From Alphaproteobacteria bacterium (GTDB taxonomy: Bacteria > Pseudomonadota > Alphaproteobacteria > JAQWUY01): a stretch of 64,000 nt of DNA. Made by a program: the position numbers and the translations under genes. The notes beneath the pieces are model-generated. The model ran no database searches. It had not been told where the DNA came from and saw nothing but the letters and a program-made list of their open reading frames with translations. This document shows positions 42,816-53,000 of the stretch, piece by piece (the first letter of the stretch is position 1; each line of letters starts with the position of its first letter). The stretch spans positions 23,705 to 87,704 of the forward strand of contig JAQWUY010000031.1 in the NCBI GenBank assembly GCA_029250225.1, given 5' to 3'.

Positions 42816-44810
42816 TTAGATATCTATATCACTAACAAAATGAGCATTTTCTTGTATGAAATTAAATCTTTTTTCAGGCTTTTTACCCATTAATGTTTCA
42901 ACCATATTATCAGTTTCACGTGATTCTTCTAGGTTACTTTCATTGGCTTTATTGCGCTTTGGAACACAAACCTTAATTAATGAACGAGTTTCAGGGTTCA
43001 TTGTTGTTTCTTTTAACTGCTTAGGCAACATTTCACCTAAACCTTTAAATCTTGAAACATTTACTTTCGCATTTTTGGGAAATTCTGTTTTTAATAATTT
43101 ATCTTTGTGTTTTTCATCTCTGGCATAGAATGATGTGTTTTTATAAACCAATCTAAACAATGGAGGCATAGCAAGGTATAAATGCCCCTGCTCAATTAAT
43201 TGTGGCATTTCGCGATAAAAGAATGTCATTAGTAGTGTTGCTATATGAGCACCATCAACATCGGCATCAGTCATAATAACAATACGCCCATATCTTAATT
43301 TATTTATATCGAATTCTTTCCTAGTACCACAGCCTAATGCCATAATAATATCTTTAATTTCTTGGTTTGCATTTATTTTTTCTTTGTTGGCAGAAGCTAC
43401 ATTAAGAATTTTTCCTTTTAATGCAAGTATTGCTTGTGTCTTACGGTTTCGTCCTTGTTTAGCAGAACCTCCGGCAGAATCACCCTCAACTAAGAATATT
43501 TCTGTATCAACTGAATTTTTATCAGAACAATCTGCTAGTTTACCTGGTAATCTTAGTTTGCGGGTTGGACTTTTACGGCGCGCTTCTTTTTGTATTCTTC
43601 GTTTATTGCGTTCTTCCATTCGTTCAATTATATAATCAAGTATTTGACGAGCTGATTGCGGATCCGAAGATAACCATTGTTCAAAGCGATCACGAACTAG
43701 TCCTTCAACTAATTTTGTAGCCTCTGGTGAAGATAATCTATCTTTTGTTTGTGATTGAAATTGTGGTTCACTAATAAACACACTTAGTAAATAAGAAGCT
43801 TCATCGCATACATCAGATGAAGTGATGCCACTTGCTTTTTTCTCACCAAGTATTTCACCATAATTTTTTAATGCCTTAGTTAATGCACTACGAAATGCAT
43901 TTTCGTGTGTTCCGCCTTGCGGGGTTGGAACTGTATTACAATAAGAATTTGCAAAACCATCACCATCAACAGTCCATTGTATACACCATTCAACTCTTCC
44001 AATGCCGTCATCTTCTAGTATGTCACCGGAAAAAGCTCTTGATGACACACAGGCTCTTTTTCCAATTTGATGTGATAAGTAGTCTGATAATCCATTTGGA
44101 AAATGAAATGTTTCTTTTTCAGGAACTGGATTTTCTTTGCTAATTTTTGATTTATCACAACGCCAACGAATTTCCACGCCTTTAAATAAATATGCTTTGG
44201 AGCGTACTAGTCGATGCAATTTTGATGCAATAAATATATTATCTCCGAATATTTCTTTATCTGGATAGAAACGAACTTTTGTACCACGACGATTGTTTAC
44301 ATCGGATATTTTTTCTACGGGAGTTGTAGGTTTCCCTTTGCTGTATTTTTGCTTCCATAATTTTTTATCACGGGCAACTTCAACAATTAATTTTTCTGAT
44401 AATGCATTTACAACAGATGAACCAACACCGTGTAATCCACCAGATGTTTTATAAGCTTTACCATCAAATTTACCGCCTGAATGCAAAGAAGTAAAAATCA
44501 ATTCTAGTGCTGATTTACCACTTTCGTGCATATCAACTGGAATACCACGACCATTATCGGTAACAGCTAATGAGCCATCAGCATACAATTCAACTTCAAT
44601 TCTGTTTGCGTGACCAGCTACGGCTTCGTCCATAGAGTTATCAATTATTTCTGCTGCCATATGGTGCAATGAGCGACTATCGACACCACCTATGTACATA
44701 CCTGGGCGGTGACGAACTGCTTCGAGCCCTTCAAGTTTTTTGATTTGGCTTGCATTGTAAGATTTGCCATCTGAATCGGCAGGTGGTTTTGTATCAAATA
44801 AATTAGACAT
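42816..44810 (-). CDS. parE: DNA topoisomerase IV subunit B
   Basis: A 664-residue type IIA topoisomerase ATPase subunit. The GHKL ATP site has EIIDNSMDEAVAGHA, VTDNGRGIPVDMH and TSGGLHGVGSSVVNALS; the TOPRIM domain has LVEGDSAGGSAKQGRNR and IVIMTDADVDGAHIATLL. ParE is favoured over GyrB by the shorter length, the opening QIKKLEGLEAVRHRPGMYIG and the KSYLFKG-type features, though the split is by resemblance. With ParC it decatenates chromosomes. parC is not in the window. Confidence 0.9.
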   Translation of the reverse strand: MSNLFDTKPPADSDGKSYNASQIKKLEGLEAVRHRPGMYIGGVDSRSLHHMAAEIIDNSMDEAVAGHANRIEVELYADGSLAVTDNGRGIPVDMHESGKSALELIFTSLHSGGKFDGKAYKTSGGLHGVGSSVVNALSEKLIVEVARDKKLWKQKYSKGKPTTPVEKISDVNNRRGTKVRFYPDKEIFGDNIFIASKLHRLVRSKAYLFKGVEIRWRCDKSKISKENPVPEKETFHFPNGLSDYLSHQIGKRACVSSRAFSGDILEDDGIGRVEWCIQWTVDGDGFANSYCNTVPTPQGGTHENAFRSALTKALKNYGEILGEKKASGITSSDVCDEASYLLSVFISEPQFQSQTKDRLSSPEATKLVEGLVRDRFEQWLSSDPQSARQILDYIIERMEERNKRRIQKEARRKSPTRKLRLPGKLADCSDKNSVDTEIFLVEGDSAGGSAKQGRNRKTQAILALKGKILNVASANKEKINANQEIKDIIMALGCGTRKEFDINKLRYGRIVIMTDADVDGAHIATLLMTFFYREMPQLIEQGHLYLAMPPLFRLVYKNTSFYARDEKHKDKLLKTEFPKNAKVNVSRFKGLGEMLPKQLKETTMNPETRSLIKVCVPKRNKANESNLEESRETDNMVETLMGKKPEKRFNFIQENAHFVSDIDI

Positions 44811-44851
44811 ATTAATAGTATATTAAGATTTGATTTTTTAGCAATATAAAT

Positions 44852-45280
44852 TTACAGTGCATCGCGAATTTTTTTCAGTTTATGTATTATATCTTGAATT
44901 TTTTCTGTTTTTTTATTCAATGTATCATTAAATGCAGTGATTGATTCTGCTTGATTATCTTCAACTTCATTTAAAACTGGTAATTCTAATTTTTGAGACA
45001 ATTCTTCACTGTTTTCCAAGTCCATATCAATATTGCGAAAAGATTCAATGCCAATTGTCTTAATTATATTACTGACCCCTTTAATTGTATAACCTTTTTC
45101 TTTTAAGTGAACTTGAATTTGTTTTAAATAAGATATATCTTTTTCACTGTAATATCTAACCCCGTTTATTTTTTTTGGGTTAAAATATGGAAATTTTTTT
45201 TCCCAAAATCTAAGCGTATGGTTTTTTATATTTAATGTTTCTGCAACCTCGCTAATATTTTTGTATTTAATATCAGTCAT
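44852..45280 (-). CDS. MerR family transcriptional regulator
   Basis: A 142-residue regulator. The N-terminal winged helix has ISEVAETLNIKNHTLRFWEK and NGVRYYSEKDISYLKQIQ. The rest is a coiled coil and a short Lys-rich tail with no metal-binding cysteines. It overlaps ihfA by 8 bases; this ihfA-merR pairing is conserved in alphaproteobacteria, but the regulated genes are unknown. Confidence 0.9.
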   Translation of the reverse strand: MTDIKYKNISEVAETLNIKNHTLRFWEKKFPYFNPKKINGVRYYSEKDISYLKQIQVHLKEKGYTIKGVSNIIKTIGIESFRNIDMDLENSEELSQKLELPVLNEVEDNQAESITAFNDTLNKKTEKIQDIIHKLKKIRDAL

Positions 45281-45572
45281 TTATTTTTCTTGCCGTTTTT
45301 TCTTTTAGTTTTTTATTAGCAGAAAAGCTTACAACGCGTCGCGCTTCGATTATTGCTTCTTCACCAGTTTTTGGATTTCTGCCTAATCTTTCGTTTTTAT
45401 AACGAGTCTTAAATGTACCAAAAGAAGTTATTTTTACATTTTTATCTTGTTTTAAATTGACACATACCTCTTCAAATAAATCTGATAGAATATCAGATAT
45501 GATAGTTCTAGGCATACCTGTTTCTTTGTAAACTCTTTCTGTAACATCAACTTTTGTAAGAACTTTAATCAT
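45273..45572 (-). CDS. ihfA: Integration host factor subunit alpha
   Basis: A 99-residue HU/IHF-family protein. VKITSFGTFKTRYKNERLGR and NPKTGEEAIIEARRVVSFSA carry the DNA-intercalating arm, and the NPKTGE turn is typical of IhfA. IHF bends DNA at specific sites and assists sigma-54 promoters, of which one is present at glnBA. It lies 21 bases after fabH and overlaps merR. Confidence 0.93.
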   Translation of the reverse strand: MIKVLTKVDVTERVYKETGMPRTIISDILSDLFEEVCVNLKQDKNVKITSFGTFKTRYKNERLGRNPKTGEEAIIEARRVVSFSANKKLKEKTARKIND

Positions 45573-45593
45573 TTTTTTTACCCCCTATTGATT

Positions 45594-46541
45594 CTATTTC
45601 CATTTTAATAAGCAACTACCCCAAGAAAATCCGCTCCCCATTGCGGTAAGTGCTAATATGTCACCAGACTTAAATTTATTATCTCTTATTGCGCTGTCCA
45701 TGGCAAGTGGAATTGTTGCAGCCGAAGTATTTGCATGGTTTTGAAGGGAAACAATAACCTTATCCATGTCAAAATCAATGTAATTTGCAACAGATTCTAT
45801 GATTCTTAAATTTGCTTGATGCGGGACAACCCAATCAACTTGTTTTTTATCCATATTATTATATTTTAATGCATCTATAATAGAATCACCCATTGATTTA
45901 ACAGCAAATTTGTACACTGCTTTACCATTCATATGTAATCCAATTTTTCCGATTTCGTAACTTTTTAATAAATCAGCATTTTTACCACTTGAATATATAT
46001 GTGTAGAAAAAATTCCGTAATCATCTTCTTCTTCACAACTTGATAAAACCACAGCTCCTGAACCATCGCCAAATAGAACACAAGTGTTGCGATCTTTCCA
46101 ATCAACTAGTTTTGAAAATAAATCAACCCCAACAACCACGACATTTTTTGATTGCCCCAGCTTAATTGCATTATCTGCGACATTTAATCCAAATATAAAT
46201 CCTGCGCAGGCCGCAGAAATATCATATGCATAACAATCAATGCCCAACCTGCCTGCAACATAAGTTGCAACTGCGGGAAATCTTACATCAGTAGTTGCGG
46301 TTGCAACGACTATGCCGTCAATATCATTAATATCTATCCCAGAGTTATCAATAGCCATTTTTGCTGATTTATAAGCTAAATCTGCACAACTTTCACCTTC
46401 GGAAATATGTCTTTGTTTGATTCCCGTTCTTTGAAAAATCCATTCATCGGAGGTATCTACAAATTTTGCTAAATCATCATTTGTTATTACTTTACTTGGT
46501 AAATATGATGCTACTCCTGATATATATGATTTTTTTAACAT
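45594..46541 (-). CDS. fabH: 3-oxoacyl-ACP synthase III
   Basis: A 315-residue ketoacyl synthase. The catalytic triad is Cys in ISAACAGFIFGL, His in WVVPHQANLRII and Asn in LQNHANTSAATIPLAM. TGIKQRHI and the C-terminal ALTAMGSGFSWGSCLLKW are typical. It condenses acetyl-CoA with malonyl-ACP to start fatty acid synthesis. It begins 4 bases after plsX. Confidence 0.96.
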   Translation of the reverse strand: MLKKSYISGVASYLPSKVITNDDLAKFVDTSDEWIFQRTGIKQRHISEGESCADLAYKSAKMAIDNSGIDINDIDGIVVATATTDVRFPAVATYVAGRLGIDCYAYDISAACAGFIFGLNVADNAIKLGQSKNVVVVGVDLFSKLVDWKDRNTCVLFGDGSGAVVLSSCEEEDDYGIFSTHIYSSGKNADLLKSYEIGKIGLHMNGKAVYKFAVKSMGDSIIDALKYNNMDKKQVDWVVPHQANLRIIESVANYIDFDMDKVIVSLQNHANTSAATIPLAMDSAIRDNKFKSGDILALTAMGSGFSWGSCLLKWK

Positions 46542-46545
46542 TTTT

Positions 46546-47592
46546 TTATACCTTATCTTTCATCTCTGAAAATTCCATTTTTGTTAATTCAGATTTTAAT
46601 TTTTTAATAAAATCTCTTTCTACTAATTCAACCGCAACACCTATTGCATTTGCAAATCCAACAGCACTAGATGAGCCGTGTGACTTTACAGCAACTCCGT
46701 CAAGTCCTAGTAAAATAGCACCATTATATAATTCTGGATTCATTTTTTTCTTTATTTTTCTAAATACTGGATATCCAATAATTCCAGCTAATAATCCGAA
46801 TATCGGTTTTTTAAATTCTGTTTTAATAGTATTTGCAATAAGTGTAGCTGCACCTTCTATTGTTTTAAGGGTAACATTACCGGTAAAGCCATCGGTAACA
46901 ATAACATCTGTTGTGCCTTTTCCTATATCATTTCCTTCAACAAAACCATAATAATTTACAACATTTGTTTTTTCTAGTATTTTGCTAGCTTGTTTAATTT
47001 CTTCGCGCCCTTTCATTTCTTCGGTGCCAATATTTAACAATCCAACAGAAGGATTTTTTTCTTGTTTATAAATATTATAAAAAACACTACCCATAAGGCC
47101 AAATTGAACAAGATTTTCAGCTGAGCATTCAAGATTAGCACCTAAATCTAAAACAGCAGACCATCCATTTGAATGTGGAATAGCTGCACAAATCGCAGGC
47201 CTTTTAATCCCTTTCATAGGTCTTAGGATGAATAAAGATAGAGCCATTAAAGCCCCAGTATTTCCAGCTGACACAGCACAATCAGCCTTCCCATCTTTTA
47301 CGGCTTGAAATGTCATTCCCATAGAGCTATCACGACCTTTTCTAAGTGCATTACTAGGCTTCTCGTCAGATAGTATGGATTTATCAGTATGAATCACTTC
47401 TACTTTATTTTTAAGATTATGGAAATTATCTATTATAGGTAAAATATGCTCTTCATCACCGTGGATAATAAATTTAATTTTTTTATTTTTTTTACTATAT
47501 ATAGAGGCTCCTTCGATAACAACATCAGGCGCATTATCGCCACCCATCGCATCTAATGAAACTATTAAACTATTTTTTTTTCTTTTTATCAT
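46546..47592 (-). CDS. plsX: Phosphate acyltransferase PlsX
   Basis: A 348-residue protein. It opens SLIVSLDAMGGDNAPDVVIEG and contains SVGLLNIGTEEMKGREE, DVIVTDGFTGNVTLKTIEG and LLGLDGVAVKSHGSS. PlsX makes acyl-phosphate from acyl-ACP for PlsY in phospholipid synthesis. It overlaps DUF177 by four bases. The rpmF gene that usually lies just before plsX is absent. Confidence 0.96.
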   Translation of the reverse strand: MIKRKKNSLIVSLDAMGGDNAPDVVIEGASIYSKKNKKIKFIIHGDEEHILPIIDNFHNLKNKVEVIHTDKSILSDEKPSNALRKGRDSSMGMTFQAVKDGKADCAVSAGNTGALMALSLFILRPMKGIKRPAICAAIPHSNGWSAVLDLGANLECSAENLVQFGLMGSVFYNIYKQEKNPSVGLLNIGTEEMKGREEIKQASKILEKTNVVNYYGFVEGNDIGKGTTDVIVTDGFTGNVTLKTIEGAATLIANTIKTEFKKPIFGLLAGIIGYPVFRKIKKKMNPELYNGAILLGLDGVAVKSHGSSSAVGFANAIGVAVELVERDFIKKLKSELTKMEFSEMKDKV

Positions 47593-48128
47593 TCATCTAC
47601 TTTCAGTTTTTGTAATATTTCAAAAGGATTTCCTTTTGTTTCCCTGTTCGCTTCTATATCTATTTTGCTTGGTGTGTATTCAAGCTCTGATATATCAGCA
47701 CCCTCCTTTATTATATTAGAGGGTATAGATAATATTAATTCTTGAATTAATATATCATATATATCTATTGCTCCGTTTTCAATTATTTCCGGCAATAAAT
47801 AAGTTTCGTCTTTTTGTTCACTTTGAGTTGTTTTTTCACAGAAATCAACTTCTAAATTTTCATTAATTAAAAGCTCCACAGGTTCAAGACTAATTCCACA
47901 AATTGTTGCAATTTTAAATTTTATATTTCCAGTTAATCGCAAAATTTTGTCACTACCAATCAAGAACTTTAAGTTAATATCTGAATTAAAAGCAAGAACC
48001 TTTATGTTTTCAGGTATTCTTTCTTGATTAATTATTGATAATTCGTTATCTGTAAATTTAAAAGATAAACCTAAACCTTTTTCAGGTATATTGTTTACAA
48101 CTATTATTTTTTCTATATCTGCATTCAT
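47589..48128 (-). CDS. DUF177 (YceD-like) protein
   Basis: A 179-residue protein. The central part LTGNIKFKIATICGISLEPV and the acidic C-terminal half with IYDILIQELILSIPSN are the DUF177 pattern. YceD proteins lie upstream of rpmF and plsX in most proteobacteria and have been linked to 23S rRNA or large-subunit assembly. The last residues (GNPFEILQKLK) match the family's end. Here it runs straight into plsX. Confidence 0.82.
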   Translation of the reverse strand: MNADIEKIIVVNNIPEKGLGLSFKFTDNELSIINQERIPENIKVLAFNSDINLKFLIGSDKILRLTGNIKFKIATICGISLEPVELLINENLEVDFCEKTTQSEQKDETYLLPEIIENGAIDIYDILIQELILSIPSNIIKEGADISELEYTPSKIDIEANRETKGNPFEILQKLKVDE

Positions 48129-48132
48129 ATCA

Positions 48133-48744
48133 TTACTTCTTTGAATTGGTTATTCCTGCTGTAATTATAAATTCTAAAGCCTCTGTCTTAGAAATCTTTA
48201 ACTCTTTGATATCTTTTTTATTAACAACTAATAAAAAACCTGATGTGGGATTAGGAGTTGTTGGTACAAATACATTAACATATTTTATATTATCTTTTTT
48301 AATGTTATCAGCTACTTTTTTATTGGTTTCACCAGTTACAAAACCTACAACCCAACAATTTTTTCTTGGGAATTCAACTAATACAGCCTTTTGATCAGAT
48401 TTATTACTAGAACTTAGAAAACTATCTATTAAACGACGGTATCCTTTATATATGTTACTAATTACTGGGAACAAAGATAATATTTTATCGATAGTAGATA
48501 ATGCCAAGTTTCCTATGAAACTAGACACGAACCAACCTATTGATATTAATATAACTAATATAAATATTAATCCATAAAATGGGGTGTAATACGACCACAG
48601 AAAATCTGGTAAATTTAGCCAAAAAAAGTTATTAATTAAATCAACAGCCCATTCAAATAACAATAATATCAACATTATTGGTACAACAGTTATTAAACCA
48701 GTTATTAAATATGATTTAATATGTGAAAAAATAATTTTTAGCAC
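48133..48744 (-). CDS. DUF502 family membrane protein
   Basis: A 203-residue protein with two strong membrane segments (SYLITGLITVVPIMLILLLF and YGLIFILVILISIGWFVSSF). Conserved DUF502 features follow: FPVISNIYKGYRRLIDSF, VLVEFPRKNCWVVGFVTGE and NVFVPTTPNPTSGFLLVVNK. Function unknown. It lies 23 bases after infA and 4 before DUF177. Confidence 0.88.
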   Translation of the reverse strand: MLKIIFSHIKSYLITGLITVVPIMLILLLFEWAVDLINNFFWLNLPDFLWSYYTPFYGLIFILVILISIGWFVSSFIGNLALSTIDKILSLFPVISNIYKGYRRLIDSFLSSSNKSDQKAVLVEFPRKNCWVVGFVTGETNKKVADNIKKDNIKYVNVFVPTTPNPTSGFLLVVNKKDIKELKISKTEALEFIITAGITNSKK

Positions 48745-48767
48745 GGGTAGCCCCTTGGTAAATAAAA

Positions 48768-48986
48768 TTATTTATGACGAAAAATTATTCGCCCTTTTTC
48801 TAGGTCATAAGCTCTCATTTCAACATCTACCTTATCACCAACCATTACACGGATACGGAACTTTCGCATTTTACCAGCATTATGAGCTGTAATAATATGA
48901 CCATTTTCCAATTCAACGCGGAACATAGCATTAGGCAAGTTTTCAATTACTGTGCCTGTAAATTGTATTAATTCTTCTTTTGCCAT
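48768..48986 (-). CDS. infA: Translation initiation factor IF-1
   Basis: A 72-residue S1-fold protein of exact family length: [20 protein letters not shown], then [20 protein letters not shown] and [20 protein letters not shown]-1 occupies the 30S A site during initiation. It heads the minus-strand run to DUF502, DUF177, plsX, fabH, ihfA and merR; an AAGGAT lies before the ATG. Confidence 0.97.
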   Translation of the reverse strand: MAKEELIQFTGTVIENLPNAMFRVELENGHIITAHNAGKMRKFRIRVMVGDKVDVEMRAYDLEKGRIIFRHK

Positions 48987-49048
48987 ATATAATCCTTATC
49001 TTTAATATTTTTTTATAGTTCTTTATATGCCTTATTTACTCAATAAAA

Positions 49049-50041
49049 TCAAGTTTTTTCTATTTTTTTTCCATATATAAATAAACCGCGAAAAATATGT
49101 TTTATAGTATTTAAAAATGATTTTTTACCTATTATTGAGTAAAATAAGCTATGTATAGAAAAAGATAAGAAAAACTTAAAGTTATATAAATAACTATAAG
49201 AAAAAGCATTATTATTCAAATATTTACAATTAATACTTAATAAGTCAATTAATTCTTTTTCTATTGATTTTAATCGCCATCCTGTAATATGAAGCTCAAT
49301 ATCTTTTCTTTTTATTGCATTGTGATATTGTTGTATTGCGATTACGGCAAATCTAACTAAGGCAAAAATATTCCAATAATATAAATTATCTTTATTTATT
49401 TTACATCCGGTTTGATTTTCATACTCTTTAATAAAAATGCTTTGATTATTATTATTCCAACCATTTCCCCAAAGACTACTAAAAAGCCAAGCTATATCTT
49501 CACTTGCATCAGAAAACTTTGCAAATTCTAGATCAAATACACCACAAATATTATCATCTTTAAATTTTAAGTTATTTAATTTGTAGTCACCGTGAATAAA
49601 TACGCTTGTAAAACTAGGCTTGTTATCGCGAAGCCATTTAAAACAGTAATCATAAACATAACTATTAATTTTATAGTATTTAAATACCTCTTCGAATAAA
49701 TTTATCCTTTTATCTATACTTATTTGATTTATGTTAATATTTCTTTTATTTGAGTGAATTACGGCCATTTCTTGAGCCATAGATAATATATTGTGTTTAT
49801 TTAACTGGTTGTTTTTTATTACATTACCTTTAATATATTCAAAATTATCTTGCCCTAGGTATTTTGGAAATTTTCCGGAAACTTTATTGTATAGATTAAA
49901 TAAAGTTTCTTTATCAAGTCTTTCAACAAAATCAAATTTAAGATGAGTTGTATCAGCATATGTAGCTTTAACTATGTTCTGTTTCTTATAAAAACAAAAA
50001 TTATTTATTGCGCCACCATTTAGATATTTTTTGTTAAACAT
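49049..50041 (-). CDS. Aminoglycoside/choline-phosphotransferase-fold kinase
   Basis: A 330-residue protein. The Brenner motif SVFIHGDYKLNNLKF and the metal motif GVFDLEFAKFSDASEDIAWL define an APH/choline-kinase fold. The first 60 residues are short for a kinase N-lobe. The last 60 residues are hydrophobic and aromatic (YNFKFFLSFSIHSLFYSIIG), perhaps membrane-associated. The substrate cannot be assigned; a small-molecule or lipid-linked alcohol is possible. It overlaps the 3' end of mfd by 22 bases, so its translation is probably coupled. Confidence 0.78.
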   Translation of the reverse strand: MFNKKYLNGGAINNFCFYKKQNIVKATYADTTHLKFDFVERLDKETLFNLYNKVSGKFPKYLGQDNFEYIKGNVIKNNQLNKHNILSMAQEMAVIHSNKRNININQISIDKRINLFEEVFKYYKINSYVYDYCFKWLRDNKPSFTSVFIHGDYKLNNLKFKDDNICGVFDLEFAKFSDASEDIAWLFSSLWGNGWNNNNQSIFIKEYENQTGCKINKDNLYYWNIFALVRFAVIAIQQYHNAIKRKDIELHITGWRLKSIEKELIDLLSINCKYLNNNAFSYSYLYNFKFFLSFSIHSLFYSIIGKKSFLNTIKHIFRGLFIYGKKIEKT

Positions 50042-53000
50042 AATTGTTCTATTTCTGTAAGTATCTTTTTAACCCCTTTTAGGCGTTCGCTTTCAGTTTT
50101 CCATATTTTGCTTATTTCAAGTTTATGGTCGGGACGAATACGAACTAACCCCGTATTATTTTGCATATATTCTATTAATTTTTCAGGAGCTATAAATTTA
50201 TTTTTATAAAACGATAGTAATAAGCCTTTTTCAGTAAGTATAACTTTTTCAACTCTGATTCTACGACATATTATTTTTAGGTTAACAACAAAGAATAGAT
50301 TTTCTAGTTCTTTTGGTAGTTTTCCATATCTATCGACCATTTCTATAGCTATTTCATCGGTTTCTTTATCCTCTTGTACATTTGCAAGTCTACGATAAAA
50401 ACTTAATCTTTCAGATAATCCGCTAATATAAGAATCAGGTATATAAATTGATATCCCTATTGAAATGTTTGGAATAAATTCTAAGTCTTGGCAATCTTCA
50501 TCAGAATTTGTTTGTTTTTCCATCGCTTCTTGTAGCATTTTTTGATATAACTCAATACCTATTTCCTTTATATGCCCAGATTGTTCATCGCCTAGTAAAT
50601 TACCGGCTCCGCGAATATCTAGGTCGTGACTGGCAATATTAAAACCGGCACCCAGAGAATCAATAGCTTGAATAACATCAAGTCGTTTGCGTGAATTATT
50701 TGATAATACTTTCCCTGAACGAGTAGTAAGGTAACAATATGCTCTTATTTTGCCTCGCCCTATTCTGCCCCTTAATTGATACAATTGACTTAATCCGAAC
50801 ATATCAGCTCTATGGACTATCATTGTATTTGCATTTTGAACATCAATACCACTTTCAATAATATTAGTAGCAAGTAATATGTCGTACTTGCCATCTGTGA
50901 AGTCTGTCATTATTTGGTCTAGTTCTTTTGCCGGAATTGAGCCGTGCGCAACAGCTATATTCATATTTGGGACTAATGTTTTTAGATTTTTAAACACTAT
51001 ATCTAAATCAGATAATCTCGGAACAACATAATAAACTTGTCCGCCTCTAAATCTTTCACGCATTATAGCTTCTTTTATAATAAAACCATCGTAAGGCATA
51101 GTAAAGGTGCGGATTGTCAATCGGTCAATTGGTGGTGTTGCGATAATTGATAAATCCCTAACTCCTGATAATGACATTTGCAATGTTCGCGGAATTGGTG
51201 TTGCTGACAATGACATTATGTGTACATTTTTTTTCATTTCTTTTAATGTTTCTTTTTGCGAAACCCCAAAATGCTGTTCTTCGTCAATTACAAGTAATCC
51301 TAAATTCTTGTATTTCGTACTTTTTGCAAATATTCCGTGAGTGCCGACAACTATATCTACACTTCCTTCTAGTAACCCTTGTTTTGTAAGTTTTGTATCC
51401 TTAGGTGAAACCAATCTAGATAAATGCCCTATTTTCACAGGAAAGTTTTTAAATCTTTCAGTGAAATTTTTATAATGTTGTCTAGCTAGTAATGTTGTCG
51501 GAGCAACTACTGCAACTTGAAACCCATTCATAACAGCAATAAAAGTTGCCCTTAGTGCAATTTCTGTTTTACCAAAACCAACATCACCACAAATTAATCT
51601 TTCCATAGCAATTCCACTTGCCAAGTCATCTATTATATTTTTTATTGCATCTTCTTGGTCTTTTGTTTCAGTAAATGGGAATTCAGCTACAAATTCATCG
51701 TATAAGCCAATTGGAACTGGCATAATTTCAGATTTTTTAAGTTTTCTTTTACTTGCTAAATCAATTAATCTAGTAGCCATCTCACCAAGTCTTTCTTTGG
51801 CTTTTGCTTTTCTAGCTTGCCAAGAATAACCTCCTAGTTTATCTAAGACTACTTTTTCACCTGCTGAACCAAAACGAGATAAGGCGTCCATATTTTCCAC
51901 AGGAACGAATAAAACATCAGAGCCGGAATATGATATTTTCAAGCAGTCATATTTAATCCTATTTAATTCTATGGTTTCTAGCCCTTCATATCTTCCTATT
52001 CCTGAATTAATATGTACGACATAATCCCCTATTTCTATTTCAGATAATTCTTGAATAAAGTTATCAGATTTTTTAGTTCGTTTTTTTGCTTGGCCTAGTT
52101 TTTCACCGAATAAATCGGACTCTGAAAAAATTTCTATGCCATCATATGAAAATCCATATTCTAGCGATAATACGCATAATTTTAATTTTTTATTTTTCTT
52201 TATATCGTTAAATGAATTAATTTCTTGGGTTTCAAATTCTTGATTTTGACATATTGTTTTAATTCTTTCTAATGAACCAATACTTTCACAAGCAATAACT
52301 GTATTTTTTTTAGATTCAATCATATCATCTATTAATTTTTTTATAACAGATTCATTCTTAACCCTTTGAATAGTAAAATTAGATGTTTTTTTAATTCCAA
52401 TATCGATATGTTCTAGATTATCAGGTAATGGGTTTTGACATATTTTAATTACCGTACGATTATTGAAATTTTTATCCCAATCAGATTTATTTAAATATGT
52501 TTTATCCGCATCAACAGGACGGTATAAAGCATTATTATCACCTTTGCTTTGTTCGTATATAGTTTTTCTGTTTAAATAATAATCAGATATTTCTTCTAGT
52601 CTTGAATTAAAAGCAGATTGAGTTTCTTCGCCAAATATTAATATTGTATCTTTTTTAAGATAATCAAATATTGTTTCTAATTTATTATAATAGAATGATA
52701 ACCAATGTTCATAACCTTGAAAAGGTATTCCTTGTGATATTGAATCATATAAAAAGTCATTTGTAGATCTTGCACCAAAAGATTTACGATAATTTTGTTT
52801 AAAATTATTAATTGTATCGGAATTTAAAATTATTTCATTTACTGGGCATAAATAAAATTTATCTTTTTTGATGAGTGATTTTTGGCTAAGGGAGTCAAAT
52901 TCTCTTATACTTTCTATTTCATCGCCCCAAAAATCCATTCTAAATGGTTGTTTATAGTTCGGTGGAAAGATATCGACAATTCCCCCCCTTATGGCGTAGT

